Shown here: piece by piece, positions 1-8,163 of the stretch
How positions within the stretch are numbered: the first letter of the stretch is position 1
Layout of the letters: each line of letters opens with the position of its first letter
Source: an uncultured bacterium
GTDB lineage: Bacteria; Omnitrophota; Gorgyraeia; Gorgyraeales; Gorgyraeaceae
Reading direction: 5' to 3'
Length of the DNA: 14,165 bases
Assembly: GCA_913009675.1 (NCBI GenBank)
Contig: CAJVXD010000006.1
Coordinates: forward strand, 1-14,165
Program-made: the position numbers and the translations under genes
The notes under the pieces: generated by a model
Seen by the model: the letters and a program-made list of their open reading frames with translations, nothing else
The model's database searches: none
What the model was told of the DNA's origin: nothing

Positions 1-79
1 TTTTTTTTTTTTTCAAGCAGAAGACGGCATACGAGATATATCAGTGTGACTGGAGTTCAGACGTGTGCTCTTCCGATCT
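1..79. other. Illumina TruSeq P7 adapter with poly-T, not genomic
   Basis: Positions 1-13 are all T. Positions 14-37 match the Illumina P7 flow-cell sequence (CAAGCAGAAG...ACGAGAT), 38-45 (ATATCAGT) is an 8-base index, and 46-79 match the TruSeq read-2 primer region ending in CTCTTCCGATCT. On the minus strand this reads as insert, then AGATCGGAAGAGC, the index ACTGATAT, the P7 end and poly-A. That is the order produced when a read runs through a short insert and off the end of the library molecule. From memory, ACTGATAT corresponds to TruSeq index 25. Genomic sequence begins at position 80. Confidence 0.98.
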
Positions 80-200
80 CGATAAGACCTGTCTTTTTTA
101 ATTTCCGAAGGATTGCCTGCAGTCTGGAAGCGCGTTCCGGATGATGAGGCCCTGTTTCATGCCTCAGATAGATTGGATGAAATATTAATGCTGTCTTCAT
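80..200 (-). CDS. Histone deacetylase family protein, N-terminal fragment
   Basis: The ATG at 200 opens a frame beginning MKTALIFHPIYLRHETG, followed by a HHPER motif and SRLQAI. This is the typical N-terminus of bacterial histone-deacetylase or acetoin-utilisation (AcuC-like) proteins, with the family pattern H..G..HPE.P.R...I. These are usually zinc-dependent deacetylases of about 300 residues. Only 40 codons plus one base are genomic here, and the catalytic His/Asp metal site lies beyond the contig end. The frame continues into adapter DNA as IGRAHV and a stop, which is artefact. A longer start at 266 is rejected because it lies inside trpF and lacks family similarity. The gene follows trpF by 37 bp on the same strand. 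Its substrate cannot be told. Confidence 0.8.
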
Positions 201-237
201 AATGCTCGGGGTTAAACCTCGAACATCACCTTGAACA

Positions 238-885
238 TCAGCCTTGCTCTGCTCTTCTGACCTCACCTATGAATCTCTCCATCAAGTCTATGTCTTTCCT
301 GCCCGGCCCTGATTCTATGCCGCTTGAAACATCTACTCCGTAGGGCCTGACCTCTTTTATAACATCATAGACGTTGGCCGTATTCAGCCCCCCTGATACA
401 ATAATAGGCCTGCCGTATTCTTTTGCCAAAATCGCAAGGGCCCTATCAAAGCCCTTACCTGTGCCGCCATATACGTAGCTTCTATAGGTATCCAACAAAA
501 ATGCGTCAGCGGGGTAGCCTTCGATAGAAGAAAGGCCTTTTTTATCCTTAACCCTAAAGGCCTTGATCAGCTTAACGCCGTTCCCCCGGGATCTCTTAAG
601 GTCCAGACTATAGGTTATATCTTCATCTCCATGCAGCTGCACAACATCTAATCCGCATCTCTCCACACACTCTTCGATAACCCCTATGTCCTCATTAACA
701 AAGACCCCGACCGCGCTGATGAAAGGCGGCATCTTTTTTATTATTCTCTCGGCAGTCTCCGGCTTTACGTAACGCGGGCTTCCCTTAAAAAATACGAAAC
801 CAAGCGCATCAGGTGATGTCGAAATCGCCTTTTCGGCATCACCTGCTGAAGTAATACCGCAAAACTTCACCCTCACCTTACCCAT
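238..885 (-). CDS. trpF: Phosphoribosylanthranilate isomerase
   Basis: This enzyme catalyses the Amadori rearrangement of N-(5'-phosphoribosyl)anthranilate to CdRP, the third step of tryptophan synthesis in the cytoplasm. At 215 residues it is full length for a single TIM barrel. Visible motifs are KFCGIT near residues 7-12 with catalytic Cys9, VQLHGDE around 82-88, LLDTY with the catalytic general acid Asp132, GGTGKGFD at 140-147, and the phosphate-binding SGGLN and GVDVSSGIES segments near 164-192. The ATG at 885 follows the trpC stop by 6 bp. An AAAGGAG sequence sits in the end of trpC about 13 bases upstream, so translation is probably coupled. It is a separate gene here, not fused to trpC as in E. 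coli. Confidence 0.97.
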   Translation of the reverse strand: MGKVRVKFCGITSAGDAEKAISTSPDALGFVFFKGSPRYVKPETAERIIKKMPPFISAVGVFVNEDIGVIEECVERCGLDVVQLHGDEDITYSLDLKRSRGNGVKLIKAFRVKDKKGLSSIEGYPADAFLLDTYRSYVYGGTGKGFDRALAILAKEYGRPIIVSGGLNTANVYDVIKEVRPYGVDVSSGIESGPGRKDIDLMERFIGEVRRAEQG

Positions 886-891
886 CGGACA

Positions 892-1686
892 CTATGCTCC
901 TTTATTGCCCATAATCTGATTAATCTTGCCTTCGATGTCTGGGGCGGCCAGAAACGTCTCCCCAATCAAAACAGCATCTACACCTGCCGATCTTAATCTT
1001 GCAATGTCTTCGCTGGTCTTTATACCGCTTTCGCTTATCCTTACAATCTCCTTCGGTATCCTCGGAAGCAGCCTGAACGTCGTCGACAAGCTCACCTTAA
1101 ATGTATCGAGGTCTCTATTGTTGATCCCTATTATCCGCGCATCTGCAGCCAATGCCTTTTCCAGATCTCCTTCATCGTGGACCTCAACGATAGAATCCAT
1201 GCCGATTGTCTTTGCAAGGTGAACGAAGCCCTTTATCTCTTTCTTAGAAAGTATCCCTGCAATCAAAAGAATCGCATCCGCTCCATGATAACGCGATTCA
1301 TAGACCTGATACTCATCTACGATAAAATCCTTTCTCAAGACAGGCAGGCCAACGCTCTGTTTCACCGCCCCTATATAAGATATATCCCCCCCAAAAAATC
1401 TCTTGTCCGTCAGAACCGATATGGCCCTGGCACCATTCTTTCTATATATCCCTGCTATCTGTGCAACATCTATCTTTTCACGAAATCCCTTTTTGCGGGA
1501 GGGCGACCTCTTCTTTATCTCAGCAATAAGATTTAGGCGGCCGGGGCTTGAAAGGCCTTCCGCAAAAGGCCTTACGCCTTTCAGAAGACGCCCTGAATCA
1601 ACAAAATGCGTTATCGGCATCTTAAGCCTTGATACCTCTAGTTCTTTTCGCTTCAGATTAACGACCCTTTGTAAAAAATTTTTCAT
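892..1686 (-). CDS. trpC: Indole-3-glycerol-phosphate synthase
   Basis: It converts CdRP to indole-3-glycerol phosphate with loss of CO2 and water, the step before tryptophan synthase. The 264 residues cover a complete TIM barrel with the N-terminal helix extension. Family motifs are EIKKRSPS with Lys58, [10 protein letters not shown] at about 91-100, PVLRKDF with Lys119, IVEVHDE with Glu168, GINNRDL with Asn189, SESGI at 218-222 and the phosphate-binding LIGE near 240. The ATG at 1686 overlaps the trpD stop in an ATGA junction, and no Shine-Dalgarno sequence precedes it, which points to translational coupling. All catalytic residues known for the family seem present. Confidence 0.98.
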   Translation of the reverse strand: MKNFLQRVVNLKRKELEVSRLKMPITHFVDSGRLLKGVRPFAEGLSSPGRLNLIAEIKKRSPSRKKGFREKIDVAQIAGIYRKNGARAISVLTDKRFFGGDISYIGAVKQSVGLPVLRKDFIVDEYQVYESRYHGADAILLIAGILSKKEIKGFVHLAKTIGMDSIVEVHDEGDLEKALAADARIIGINNRDLDTFKVSLSTTFRLLPRIPKEIVRISESGIKTSEDIARLRSAGVDAVLIGETFLAAPDIEGKINQIMGNKGA

Positions 1687-2735
1687 TTATTTGTAAATTC
1701 TATAAGCTGCTGTAGTTTTTTCCCGGCCCTGCCCGAGTCAATGGATTCACTTCCCATCCTTACGCCTTCGAGAAAATCCTTGGCACTGCCCCCGGCTACA
1801 AGGGCTGCCGATGCATTTAAAAGCACGACATCCCGGCACGGGCCCTTCTCACCAGAGATAACTGCCTTCACGCGCCTGGCGTTTTCCTCGCAGGTGCCGC
1901 CTCTTATATCATTGATATGTGCTGTCTTTATACCAAAATCACGCGGTTCTACATAAAATGTCCTTACCTTTTTATCCCTTAATTCCGATATCTTTGTTTT
2001 ACCGGTAATAGTAATCTCGTCCAGGGTATCCATGCCATGCACGACAAACGCCCTTTTTATGCCGAGGTTATTCAATACGTTCGCAACTACATCCGTGAGG
2101 TCCTCGCGATAGACGCCCAGCACCTGACAATCCGCCTGTGCAGGATTGGTGAGGGGGCCCAGTATATTAAATATCGTCCTGATACCTATCTCCCTGCGCG
2201 GCCCTATAGCGTATTTCATGGCCCCGTGAAAAAGAGGCGCATATAAAAAACCTATGCCTATCTTTTCTATGCACTCCCTGACCCTGTCCGGCGCTATATC
2301 AATATTTACGCCAAGCCCCTTCATAACGTCGGCACTGCCGCACTGGCTCGAGACACCTCTATTGCCGTGTTTCGCTACCCTAAGCCCTGAGCCGCTGACT
2401 ACAAAGGCCGTGGTCGTAGAAATATTAAAGGTATTCGTACCGCTACCCCCTGTCCCGCATGTATCTATTATCGTCTCTCTATCTATATTTATATCGTCTC
2501 TATCGATATCGACTGTCTCGACGACGAGGCCTAACCTTAGGGCCTTTTTTCGCATCACCATGGCGGCACCGGTAATCTCTTCGATTGTCTCACCCTTCAA
2601 CCTCAGCGCTGTTATAAAACTCCCGATCTGAGCCTGCGTTGCCTGGCCCGACATAATCTCGTCCATAGAAAGGGCCATCTCTTCCCTCTCCAGGTCAAAC
2701 CCTCCTACAATCTTTTTAATCGCTTCCTTTATCAT
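1683..2735 (-). CDS. trpD: Anthranilate phosphoribosyltransferase
   Basis: It transfers phosphoribose from PRPP to anthranilate, the second step of tryptophan synthesis. The start is taken at the ATG at 2735, giving 350 residues. It overlaps the trpG stop as ATGA and has AAAGGG eight bases upstream. An open frame to 2825 merely runs back into trpG. Motifs are a helical N-terminal domain, the PRPP-binding DTCGTGG at 91-97, NTFNIST near 101-107, KHGNR at 122-126, and a GSAD segment at 133-136 corresponding to the metal/PRPP site. Residues about 74-90, just before DTCGTGG, are an Asp/Ile-rich insert ([13 protein letters not shown]) encoded by an internally repetitive stretch. That loop looks longer than in many homologues. 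Confidence 0.97.
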   Translation of the reverse strand: MIKEAIKKIVGGFDLEREEMALSMDEIMSGQATQAQIGSFITALRLKGETIEEITGAAMVMRKKALRLGLVVETVDIDRDDINIDRETIIDTCGTGGSGTNTFNISTTTAFVVSGSGLRVAKHGNRGVSSQCGSADVMKGLGVNIDIAPDRVRECIEKIGIGFLYAPLFHGAMKYAIGPRREIGIRTIFNILGPLTNPAQADCQVLGVYREDLTDVVANVLNNLGIKRAFVVHGMDTLDEITITGKTKISELRDKKVRTFYVEPRDFGIKTAHINDIRGGTCEENARRVKAVISGEKGPCRDVVLLNASAALVAGGSAKDFLEGVRMGSESIDSGRAGKKLQQLIEFTNK

Positions 2736-3310
2736 GCCGTATTCCCTTTCATATTTATAAAATTGCTCAACAATCTCTTGCCCTGCCTCGTCAATATAGA
2801 CTCCGGGTGAAACTGTACACCCCACACATGAAATCTTCTATGCCTCAAACCCATGATCTCTCTTTGTTTCGTCCATGCAGTAATCTGGAGCACGCCCGGC
2901 AGCGACTTTCTCTCCACTATCAACGAATGATACCTGGTCGCCTCAAAGGGATTTGTTATGCCTCTAAAGATCCCTGTCTTTGTGTGGTGTATCATAGAGG
3001 TCTTGCCGTGCATCAGTCTCCGGGCTCCCACTATCCTTCCACCGAATACCGCCGCAATGCACTGGTGCCCCAGACAGACCCCAAGTATAGGGACCTTCCC
3101 GCTAAAGCCTCTTATTACGTCATTAGAGATCCCTGCCTCAGGAGGCCTGCCAGGCCCGGGGGATATAACGATATGGCTGGGTTTCAGTCTTTCTATATCC
3201 TCCAGGGCTATCTTGTCGTTTCTATACACAACGACCTTTTTCCCCAACTCCGACAGATACTGGACCAGATTGTAAGTAAATGAATCGTAATTATCTATTA
3301 CTAATATCAT
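2732..3310 (-). CDS. trpG: Anthranilate synthase glutaminase subunit (TrpG/PabA)
   Basis: This class I glutamine amidotransferase releases ammonia from glutamine for anthranilate formation by TrpE. Its 192 residues are standard for a free-standing subunit. It opens with [15 protein letters not shown], has the oxyanion PGPG at 51-54, the nucleophile in GVCLGHQ at Cys79, HGKTS at 101-105, RYHSL at 126-130, and the His168/Glu170 pair in GVQFHPES. The ATG at 3310 has GAGGAA four bases upstream. The gene sits between trpE and trpD, so the tryptophan role is clear. In many bacteria lacking a separate pabA, the same subunit also serves 4-aminobenzoate synthesis for folate, which is possible but not shown here. 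A palindromic repeat lies in the 98-bp gap before it. Confidence 0.96.
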   Translation of the reverse strand: MILVIDNYDSFTYNLVQYLSELGKKVVVYRNDKIALEDIERLKPSHIVISPGPGRPPEAGISNDVIRGFSGKVPILGVCLGHQCIAAVFGGRIVGARRLMHGKTSMIHHTKTGIFRGITNPFEATRYHSLIVERKSLPGVLQITAWTKQREIMGLRHRRFHVWGVQFHPESILTRQGKRLLSNFINMKGNTA

Positions 3311-3354
3311 ACCATTCCTCGTGCATAACTTAATGATACCCCACCCCTAACAGC

Positions 3355-3391
3355 AACCTTACACTTAAAGCCGGGCTTCAAGTGTAAGGTT
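3355..3391. repeat. Intergenic palindrome, copy 1 (trpE/trpG gap)
   Basis: The left arm 3355-3372 (AACCTTACACTTAAAGCC) and right arm 3374-3391 (GGCTTCAAGTGTAAGGTT) are reverse complements at 17 of 18 positions around a single central base. No U-run follows on either strand, so it does not look like an intrinsic terminator. It shares its architecture and most bases with the palindrome at 6081-6117. I read it as a REP-like element or a palindromic binding site. Confidence 0.85.
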
Positions 3392-3408
3392 CGCTATATA
3401 AGGAAAGC

Positions 3409-4899
3409 CTATACGTCTCCTTTTTCTGCCATCTCAATAGCCTTTATCATGGCCTTTGCCTTATCAAGTGTCTCCTGGTATTCTTTTGCGGGCACTGAGT
3501 CAGCTACAATCCCTGCGCCTGCCTGTATGAATGCGTCATTGCCTTTAACGAGTATAGTTCGTATGTTGATACAGGTGGCCATGTTCCCCGAGAAGCTAAA
3601 ATATCCTACTGCCCCGGCATATGGACCCCGTCTTGCATTTTCCAATTCATCTATTATCTCCATAGCGCGTATCTTGGGGGCGCCGCTAACCGTGCCGGCA
3701 GGGAATGTCGCCCTTAATACATCGTATGCATCCTTGCCCCTGGCTAACCGCCCTACACAATTGCTCACAATATGCATGACATGAGAATACCTCTCGATAA
3801 ACATAAAATCCGACACCTTCACGCTGCCAGGGACACAGACCCTGCCAATATCGTTCCTGCCCAGATCGACCAGCATAACATGTTCGGCCCTTTCCTTAGC
3901 GTCGCGCAGAAGTTCATGCTCAAACATGCTATCCTCTTCTTCGTCTTTCCCCCTTGGCCTGGTCCCGGCTATTGGCCTTACCTCCACCTTCTTGTTTTCA
4001 CAGCGCACAAGAAGCTCGGGGGATGAACCTATCATCTTTATCCGGCCAAGATTGAGATAATACATATAAGGCGAGGGGTTCAGGGACCTCAATTCGCGAT
4101 AAACATCCAGCGGATCACACCTTAACGTAGTATGAAACCTCTGCGAAAGGACCACCTGTATAATATCCCCTGCCTTTATATATCTCTTGGCCTTTCTTAC
4201 AGATCCCTCGAATCCCTTCTTTGTAAAATTAGACTTCATCCTGCAGCTCTGCCTCTTTCCTGTCTTAGCGGCGGTGCGGTCCTTTGCAGGCTTGTTTAAC
4301 CTTTCCATTATCTCATCTATCTTTCTTACTGCATTATCGTAGATCTCCCCTATCCGCTTCGCCCCTCCGTCTATGTCCTTTATATATCCGTTCGCCACAA
4401 TCTTTATCTTGTGGGTCAAGCGGTCAAAGATTACATGGTTGTCCGCCAATATAAAAATAGAATCCTCTATGCCTAACGGGTCCCTGTTCTCGTCGGGGAT
4501 ATCCTCGAAAAACCTCACCATATCATATCCCATATACCCAACGAGCCCGCCTGAAAATCTCGGAAGCTCCTTTATGCATGCAGGCTTAAAGCCCTGCATA
4601 ACCCGGGCTATCTCCTTAAGAGGGGAATCCGTAAAAAAGGCCCTTTTCCTGCCATCCTCTATCAATTCAACAGCACGGCCTCTGCTTTTAAAAATAACAG
4701 ACGGCTCTATGCCTATAAAGGAAAACCTGGCAATCTTTTCCTGGCCCTCGACAGACTCCAACAAATACGAATAATCACCCTTCAGCTTCATAAAGACAGA
4801 AACAGGGGTTAAGAGGTCCGCCAGTATCTCTCTATATACGGGGATGACATTTGATGACTTCGAGAGTTCTATGAATTTTTTCCTGGATGGATAATACAT
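3409..4899 (-). CDS. trpE: Anthranilate synthase component I
   Basis: It converts chorismate and ammonia to anthranilate and is the committed step to tryptophan. Its 496 residues match the family. The N-terminal half has LLES at 46-49, the element that binds tryptophan for feedback inhibition, then FIGIEP near 61-66 and [10 protein letters not shown] at 117-126. The chorismate-binding half has QVVLSQRF at 248-255, [16 protein letters not shown] at 291-299, PIAGTRPRG at 309-317, [11 protein letters not shown] at 340-350, [15 protein letters not shown] at 400-414, and the C-terminal GAGIVADS at 461-468. LLES and the trpG neighbour favour TrpE over the related PabB. The start at 4899 is 17 bp after hisI with only a weak ribosome site, and no leader peptide or attenuator fits in that gap. 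Confidence 0.97.
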   Translation of the reverse strand: MYYPSRKKFIELSKSSNVIPVYREILADLLTPVSVFMKLKGDYSYLLESVEGQEKIARFSFIGIEPSVIFKSRGRAVELIEDGRKRAFFTDSPLKEIARVMQGFKPACIKELPRFSGGLVGYMGYDMVRFFEDIPDENRDPLGIEDSIFILADNHVIFDRLTHKIKIVANGYIKDIDGGAKRIGEIYDNAVRKIDEIMERLNKPAKDRTAAKTGKRQSCRMKSNFTKKGFEGSVRKAKRYIKAGDIIQVVLSQRFHTTLRCDPLDVYRELRSLNPSPYMYYLNLGRIKMIGSSPELLVRCENKKVEVRPIAGTRPRGKDEEEDSMFEHELLRDAKERAEHVMLVDLGRNDIGRVCVPGSVKVSDFMFIERYSHVMHIVSNCVGRLARGKDAYDVLRATFPAGTVSGAPKIRAMEIIDELENARRGPYAGAVGYFSFSGNMATCINIRTILVKGNDAFIQAGAGIVADSVPAKEYQETLDKAKAMIKAIEMAEKGDV

Positions 4900-4916
4900 A
4901 TATTATTCTTACGGTT

Positions 4917-5261
4917 TTAAGCCTGTTTATTTTTTACCCTTCTATAGAAACAACTCCTGTTTCCAGTATGACAGGCTACGCCCTTCTGCCTGACCTTTAT
5001 AAGAAGCGTGTCCATGTCGCAGTCATAATAAACAGCCTTTACAAATTGAAAATTCCCGGAGGTCTCGCCTTTGGTCCAGTATTTCCCTCTGGAGCGCGAC
5101 CAGAAACAGGTCTTACCTGACCTCAATGTCCTCCTTACTGAAACCTTGTTCATATACGCCAGCATTAAAACTTCTCCATTCCTGTAATCCTGTACTATTG
5201 CCGGCATCAACCCGTTTTTATCAACCTTCAAATCTTTAATGCTAAAACCTTTGCTTTTCAT
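4917..5261 (-). CDS. hisI: Phosphoribosyl-AMP cyclohydrolase
   Basis: This zinc/magnesium enzyme opens the adenine ring of PR-AMP, the third step of histidine synthesis. Its 114 residues correspond to the cyclohydrolase domain alone. No PR-ATP pyrophosphohydrolase (HisE) domain is fused, unlike enterobacterial HisI. Motifs are VLMLAYMN at 31-38, [18 protein letters not shown] at 53-70, the metal-binding DCDMD at 80-84, and [13 protein letters not shown] at 96-108 with Cys97 and Cys104. The ATG at 5261 overlaps the hisF stop by 4 bp and is preceded by AGAGGTAAGGAT in the end of hisF. The partner hisE must be supplied elsewhere. Confidence 0.96.
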   Translation of the reverse strand: MKSKGFSIKDLKVDKNGLMPAIVQDYRNGEVLMLAYMNKVSVRRTLRSGKTCFWSRSRGKYWTKGETSGNFQFVKAVYYDCDMDTLLIKVRQKGVACHTGNRSCFYRRVKNKQA

Positions 5262-6025
5262 ATCCTTACCTCTACGCCTTTCTTTTTAAGGTAGTCCTTG
5301 GCATCCTTTATAGAATATTCCCTGAAATGAAAGATAGATGCTGCAAGCGCCGCATCCGCCTTACCCTCAACCAGAACCTGATGCAAATGCTCCAGATTCC
5401 CTGCCCCACCGGAAGCTATAATGGGGAGACTTAGGCTTTCCGAAAACGACCTGGTTAACTCTATGTCATACCCCTTCCTTGTACCGTCCATATCCATGCT
5501 TGTTAAAAGTATCTCTCCTGCCCCGAGCCCCTCGGCCTCTTCACCCCATCTGAGCGCATCAATACCGGTAGGCGTCCTGCCGCCGTTAATGTAAACCTCC
5601 CACCTAAGGCCCGTGTCTCCTTCCGAACGCTTTGCGTCAATAGCCACCACTATACACTGGCTGCCAAATCTTTCTGCTGCTTTTCTTACAAGCTCCGGAT
5701 CCTGTATAGCTGCCGTATTGATCGAGACCTTGTCTGTCCCTGCGTTCAATAGATCTCTTATATCATCAAGGTTTCTTATGCCACCACCGACAGTCAGGGG
5801 CATAAAAACCGTCTCTGCCGTCCTCCTTACAACGTCCAGCATAATATCTCTCTTTTCGAAACTTGCCGTTATATCCAGAAAGACGATCTCGTCTGCTTCT
5901 TCTCTGTCATAGACCTGAGCAATCCCTACGGGGTCTCCGGCATCCTTAAGGTCTAAAAACTTGACCCCTTTGACAACCCTTCCGTTTTTGACATCCAGAC
6001 ATGGGATAATACGTTTCGTCAACAT
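5258..6025 (-). CDS. hisF: Imidazole glycerol phosphate synthase cyclase subunit
   Basis: HisF pairs with HisH to turn PRFAR and glutamine-derived ammonia into imidazole-glycerol phosphate and AICAR, linking histidine and purine synthesis. Its 255 residues form a complete TIM barrel. It starts [12 protein letters not shown] with catalytic Asp11, continues with GRVVKGVKF, then PLTVGGGIR at about 76-84, DKVSINTAA near 98-106, the second catalytic aspartate Asp130 in [23 protein letters not shown], and the phosphate-binding IIASGGAGN. No clear Shine-Dalgarno sequence is seen before the ATG at 6025. The 121-bp gap separating it from hisA carries a 37-bp palindrome. In many bacteria these two genes abut. 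Confidence 0.98.
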   Translation of the reverse strand: MLTKRIIPCLDVKNGRVVKGVKFLDLKDAGDPVGIAQVYDREEADEIVFLDITASFEKRDIMLDVVRRTAETVFMPLTVGGGIRNLDDIRDLLNAGTDKVSINTAAIQDPELVRKAAERFGSQCIVVAIDAKRSEGDTGLRWEVYINGGRTPTGIDALRWGEEAEGLGAGEILLTSMDMDGTRKGYDIELTRSFSESLSLPIIASGGAGNLEHLHQVLVEGKADAALAASIFHFREYSIKDAKDYLKKKGVEVRI

Positions 6026-6080
6026 TAATTATGACCCGCTTCGCTCGGCAACTTCACAGATAATCGCACCACGCAGTAAC

Positions 6081-6117
6081 AACTTTACGCTTGGAGCCAG
6101 GCTTCAAGCGTAAAGTT
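6081..6117. repeat. Intergenic palindrome, copy 2 (hisA/hisF gap)
   Basis: The left arm 6081-6098 (AACTTTACGCTTGGAGCC) and right arm 6100-6117 (GGCTTCAAGCGTAAAGTT) match as reverse complements at 17 of 18 positions around one central A. Compared with copy 1, both arms changed together at two positions: C-G became T-A at the fourth pair, and A-T became G-C at the ninth. No U-run follows on either strand. It is probably a REP-like family member. Confidence 0.87.
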
Positions 6118-6146
6118 AGGATAGTACTGTGTATTGCCTGCGGCAG

Positions 6147-6869
6147 CTACTTCGCTGCCTCTATTGCCTCTTCCAGATCAATCTTCCCTTCATATAAAGC
6201 GCGTCCGATAATAATACCTTTCAGATTTTTGGCGCCAAGCCCCTTCAGCTTTTTTACGTCTCCCAGGCCGGAAATGCCCCCCGAAGCCACAACAGAGATA
6301 TCTGTAACTGCAAGGATTTTCCTCAATATCTCTATATTAGGGCCCCTTAGCACCCCGTCCGTCGCTATGTCTGTTACGACTATGATACCTACCCCTGCCT
6401 TCCGGACCTGCTCAATTGCATCAACCGGAGTTAGCCCGGTCTTCTCCAGCCATCCCCTTTTAACAACTCTACCTTCCTTAAAGTCTATACTGACCACTAT
6501 CTTCCCGCCAAACCTAAAAACCAACTTCTTCAGAAAATCCATATTCCCTATTGCACTCGTCCCTAATATAACCCTTTCCGCCCCCTCTTTTAAAAAATAC
6601 TCCACATCCTCGACTGTCCGCAGGCCTCCCCCAACCTCACACGGTATCCTAACGCTCTTTATAATGCGGCTTATAGTGTCCCCGTTCTTTATCTTCCCTT
6701 CTCTCGCACCATCTAGATCCACAATATGTAAAAATCCCGCGCCTTTAGCCTGCCAGTTCAAGGCAACCTCTACAGGGTCATCTGAATAAGACCGCTCTTT
6801 TGTAAAATCCCCCTGCTGTAACCTGACAACCCTGCCCTGGATTATATCTATAGCGGGAATAACTATCAT
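6147..6869 (-). CDS. hisA: ProFAR isomerase (phosphoribosylformimino-AICAR-P isomerase)
   Basis: It catalyses the Amadori isomerisation of ProFAR to PRFAR, the substrate of HisF/HisH. Its 240 residues form the twin-phosphate TIM barrel typical of the family. Key features are VIPAIDI with Asp8, GRVVRLQQGD at about 12-21, HIVDLDGA near 48-54, EVGGGLRT at 78-85, VVSIDF with Asp129, and the C-terminal phosphate site VVASGGISG. Asp8 and Asp129 are the expected acid/base pair. The ATG at 6869 overlaps the hisH stop as ATGA with AGGG just upstream. The stop codon lies in the loop of a 6-bp inverted repeat (6142-6147 with 6154-6159). It is histidine-specific HisA by context. A bifunctional PriA role is unlikely because trpF is present. 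Confidence 0.97.
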   Translation of the reverse strand: MIVIPAIDIIQGRVVRLQQGDFTKERSYSDDPVEVALNWQAKGAGFLHIVDLDGAREGKIKNGDTISRIIKSVRIPCEVGGGLRTVEDVEYFLKEGAERVILGTSAIGNMDFLKKLVFRFGGKIVVSIDFKEGRVVKRGWLEKTGLTPVDAIEQVRKAGVGIIVVTDIATDGVLRGPNIEILRKILAVTDISVVASGGISGLGDVKKLKGLGAKNLKGIIIGRALYEGKIDLEEAIEAAK

Positions 6870-7480
6870 AACCCTACAAAATTTTTTATAATCTTTAGGC
6901 CTATGGTTTGACTCTTCTCCGGGTGAAATTGAAACGCATAAATATTATCCTTGTGTATACCTGAAGTAAATCTGGTACCGTAATCCGTCTCGCAAATAAC
7001 CGTTTTTTTATCTTCAGGTTCTACGTAATAGGAGTGCACAAAATACATAAAACTTCCGTTTGGCACGCCGGATAGTATCCCGGGTTTCGACTCCCGGTTC
7101 CCGGTCCTCATCCTATTCCATCCCATATGCGGGATCTTTAATCCGTTTGAACTATCAAATCTTTTCACCCTGCCTCTTAAGATATTAAGCCCTTTTTTAT
7201 TGCCATCTTCCTCGCTTTCTGAAAATAAAAGCTGAAGGCCCAGGCATATCCCTAAAAACGGCCTCTCTCTCCCGAGTGCGTCCTTTATGGCCATAATTAA
7301 ACCCTTCTTCTGTAATTCCTCCATCGCCTTGCCGAATGCCCCCACACCAGGCAGAACAATCTTATCCGAATCCAAGATATCCCTGACAGAAGAACTCACC
7401 CTGACGTCCGGGCAAAATAACTCAAAGGCCTTCTGCACGCTCCTGAGGTTGCCCATACCGTAGTCAATAATAGTGATCAT
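6866..7480 (-). CDS. hisH: Imidazole glycerol phosphate synthase glutaminase subunit
   Basis: HisH hydrolyses glutamine and channels ammonia to HisF. The class I amidotransferase fold shows ITIIDYGMGNL at the start, VLPGVGAFG at 42-50, the nucleophile elbow GICLGLQLL with Cys79, PHMGWN at 117-122, YFVHSYY near 146-152, and the His186/Glu188 pair in QFHPEKS. The length is 204 residues from the ATG at 7480. A TTG two codons upstream (7486) is in frame, but it sits only four bases after the AGGG element, so the ATG is preferred. The gene begins 18 bp after hisB and overlaps hisA by 4 bp. Confidence 0.96.
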   Translation of the reverse strand: MITIIDYGMGNLRSVQKAFELFCPDVRVSSSVRDILDSDKIVLPGVGAFGKAMEELQKKGLIMAIKDALGRERPFLGICLGLQLLFSESEEDGNKKGLNILRGRVKRFDSSNGLKIPHMGWNRMRTGNRESKPGILSGVPNGSFMYFVHSYYVEPEDKKTVICETDYGTRFTSGIHKDNIYAFQFHPEKSQTIGLKIIKNFVGL

Positions 7481-7498
7481 AAACAATCAACCCTGCAA

Positions 7499-8116
7499 TT
7501 ATAGCCTGCCTTTTGTAGAGGGCACGCCTCTTACCCTGGCATTTAGCTGAGTCGCATTATCAAGGGCACGGGCCATTGCCTTGAAGATCGCCTCTACCAG
7601 ATGATGCAGGTCCCTGTCAAACGAAAGTATCTCTATGTGCATATTGACCCCTGCGTTCATAACAAAGGCCCTGATAAACTGTTCTGCAGCAACAAAGGTA
7701 TATTCCCTTATCGAGAGCCTGTCCAGGACCTGCCTTAGATTACGTCCGAGTTTATAGTGTACGTGGAGGGAAGGCCTGTTGCTGATGTCAACACTAACCC
7801 TGGCAAGGCTGCCGTCCATCGGCACAAAACTATCGCCGAACCGCTCTATACCCCTTTTATCTGCCAGGGCCTTCTTAAAGGCCTTGCCCAGCACTATCCC
7901 GACATCCTCATTGGTATGATGCAGGTCCACTTCCAGGTCGCCCCTTGCCCGTATCTCTAAATCAAAAAGGCCGTGTTTTGAGAAAAGGGTAAGCATATGA
8001 TCGAGAAAGGATATCCCTGTTTTGACGCTGGAGTTTCCCCTGCCGTCAATATTTATCTCTACTGTAATCCCCGTTTCTTTCGTCTTTCTCTCTACCTTCC
8101 TTTTTCTCTTTTTCAT
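7499..8116 (-). CDS. hisB: Imidazoleglycerol-phosphate dehydratase
   Basis: This manganese enzyme dehydrates imidazole-glycerol phosphate to imidazole-acetol phosphate, the sixth step of histidine synthesis. From the ATG at 8116 it has 205 residues, so it is the monofunctional form without the histidinol-phosphatase domain of the E. coli protein. Metal-ligand motifs are FLDHML at about 37-42, DLHHTNEDVG at 64-73, and DLHHLVEA at 169-176 near the C-terminus. PMDGSLARV replaces the commoner PMDEALARV. A very basic stretch (MKKRKRKVERK) opens the protein. The frame also has a GTG at 8122, but that codon overlaps the GGGGAG ribosome site, so the ATG is chosen. The gene follows proA by 47 bp. Confidence 0.96.
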   Translation of the reverse strand: MKKRKRKVERKTKETGITVEINIDGRGNSSVKTGISFLDHMLTLFSKHGLFDLEIRARGDLEVDLHHTNEDVGIVLGKAFKKALADKRGIERFGDSFVPMDGSLARVSVDISNRPSLHVHYKLGRNLRQVLDRLSIREYTFVAAEQFIRAFVMNAGVNMHIEILSFDRDLHHLVEAIFKAMARALDNATQLNARVRGVPSTKGRL

Positions 8117-8121
8117 GCCCA

Positions 8122-8127
8122 CTCCCC
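8122..8127 (-). promoter_or_regulatory. Ribosome binding site deciding the hisB start
   Basis: On the minus strand this reads GGGGAG and lies five bases before the ATG at 8116. Its spacing rules out the in-frame GTG at 8122, which overlaps the site itself. Confidence 0.7.
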
Positions 8128-8163
8128 ATAGCTAATATAATATCCGCCAAGACGGATGTCATA

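Noticed and set aside
57..266. 69-residue complete ORF on the minus strand
   Set aside because: It starts inside trpF and ends in adapter DNA. Only 80-200 is supported, as the start of a deacetylase-family gene.
2807..3283. 158-residue plus-strand ORF
   Set aside because: It is antisense to trpG with no family resemblance, and trpG is complete on the other strand.
3311..3408. Small gene or riboswitch in the trpE/trpG gap
   Set aside because: Apart from the palindrome and the trpG ribosome site, no coding signal or known aptamer pattern was seen.
4900..4916. Possible trp leader or attenuator before trpE
   Set aside because: Only 17 bases separate hisI and trpE, with no Trp-codon peptide or alternative hairpins.
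6142..6159. Inverted repeat GGCAGC/GCTGCC around the hisA stop
   Set aside because: It has only six pairs and no U-run, and repeated Ala codons explain part of it. Too weak to call a terminator.
6091..6789. 232-residue plus-strand ORF
   Set aside because: It lies opposite hisA, whose active-site motifs are intact. The composition is Ser/Pro/Phe-rich as expected for an antisense shadow.
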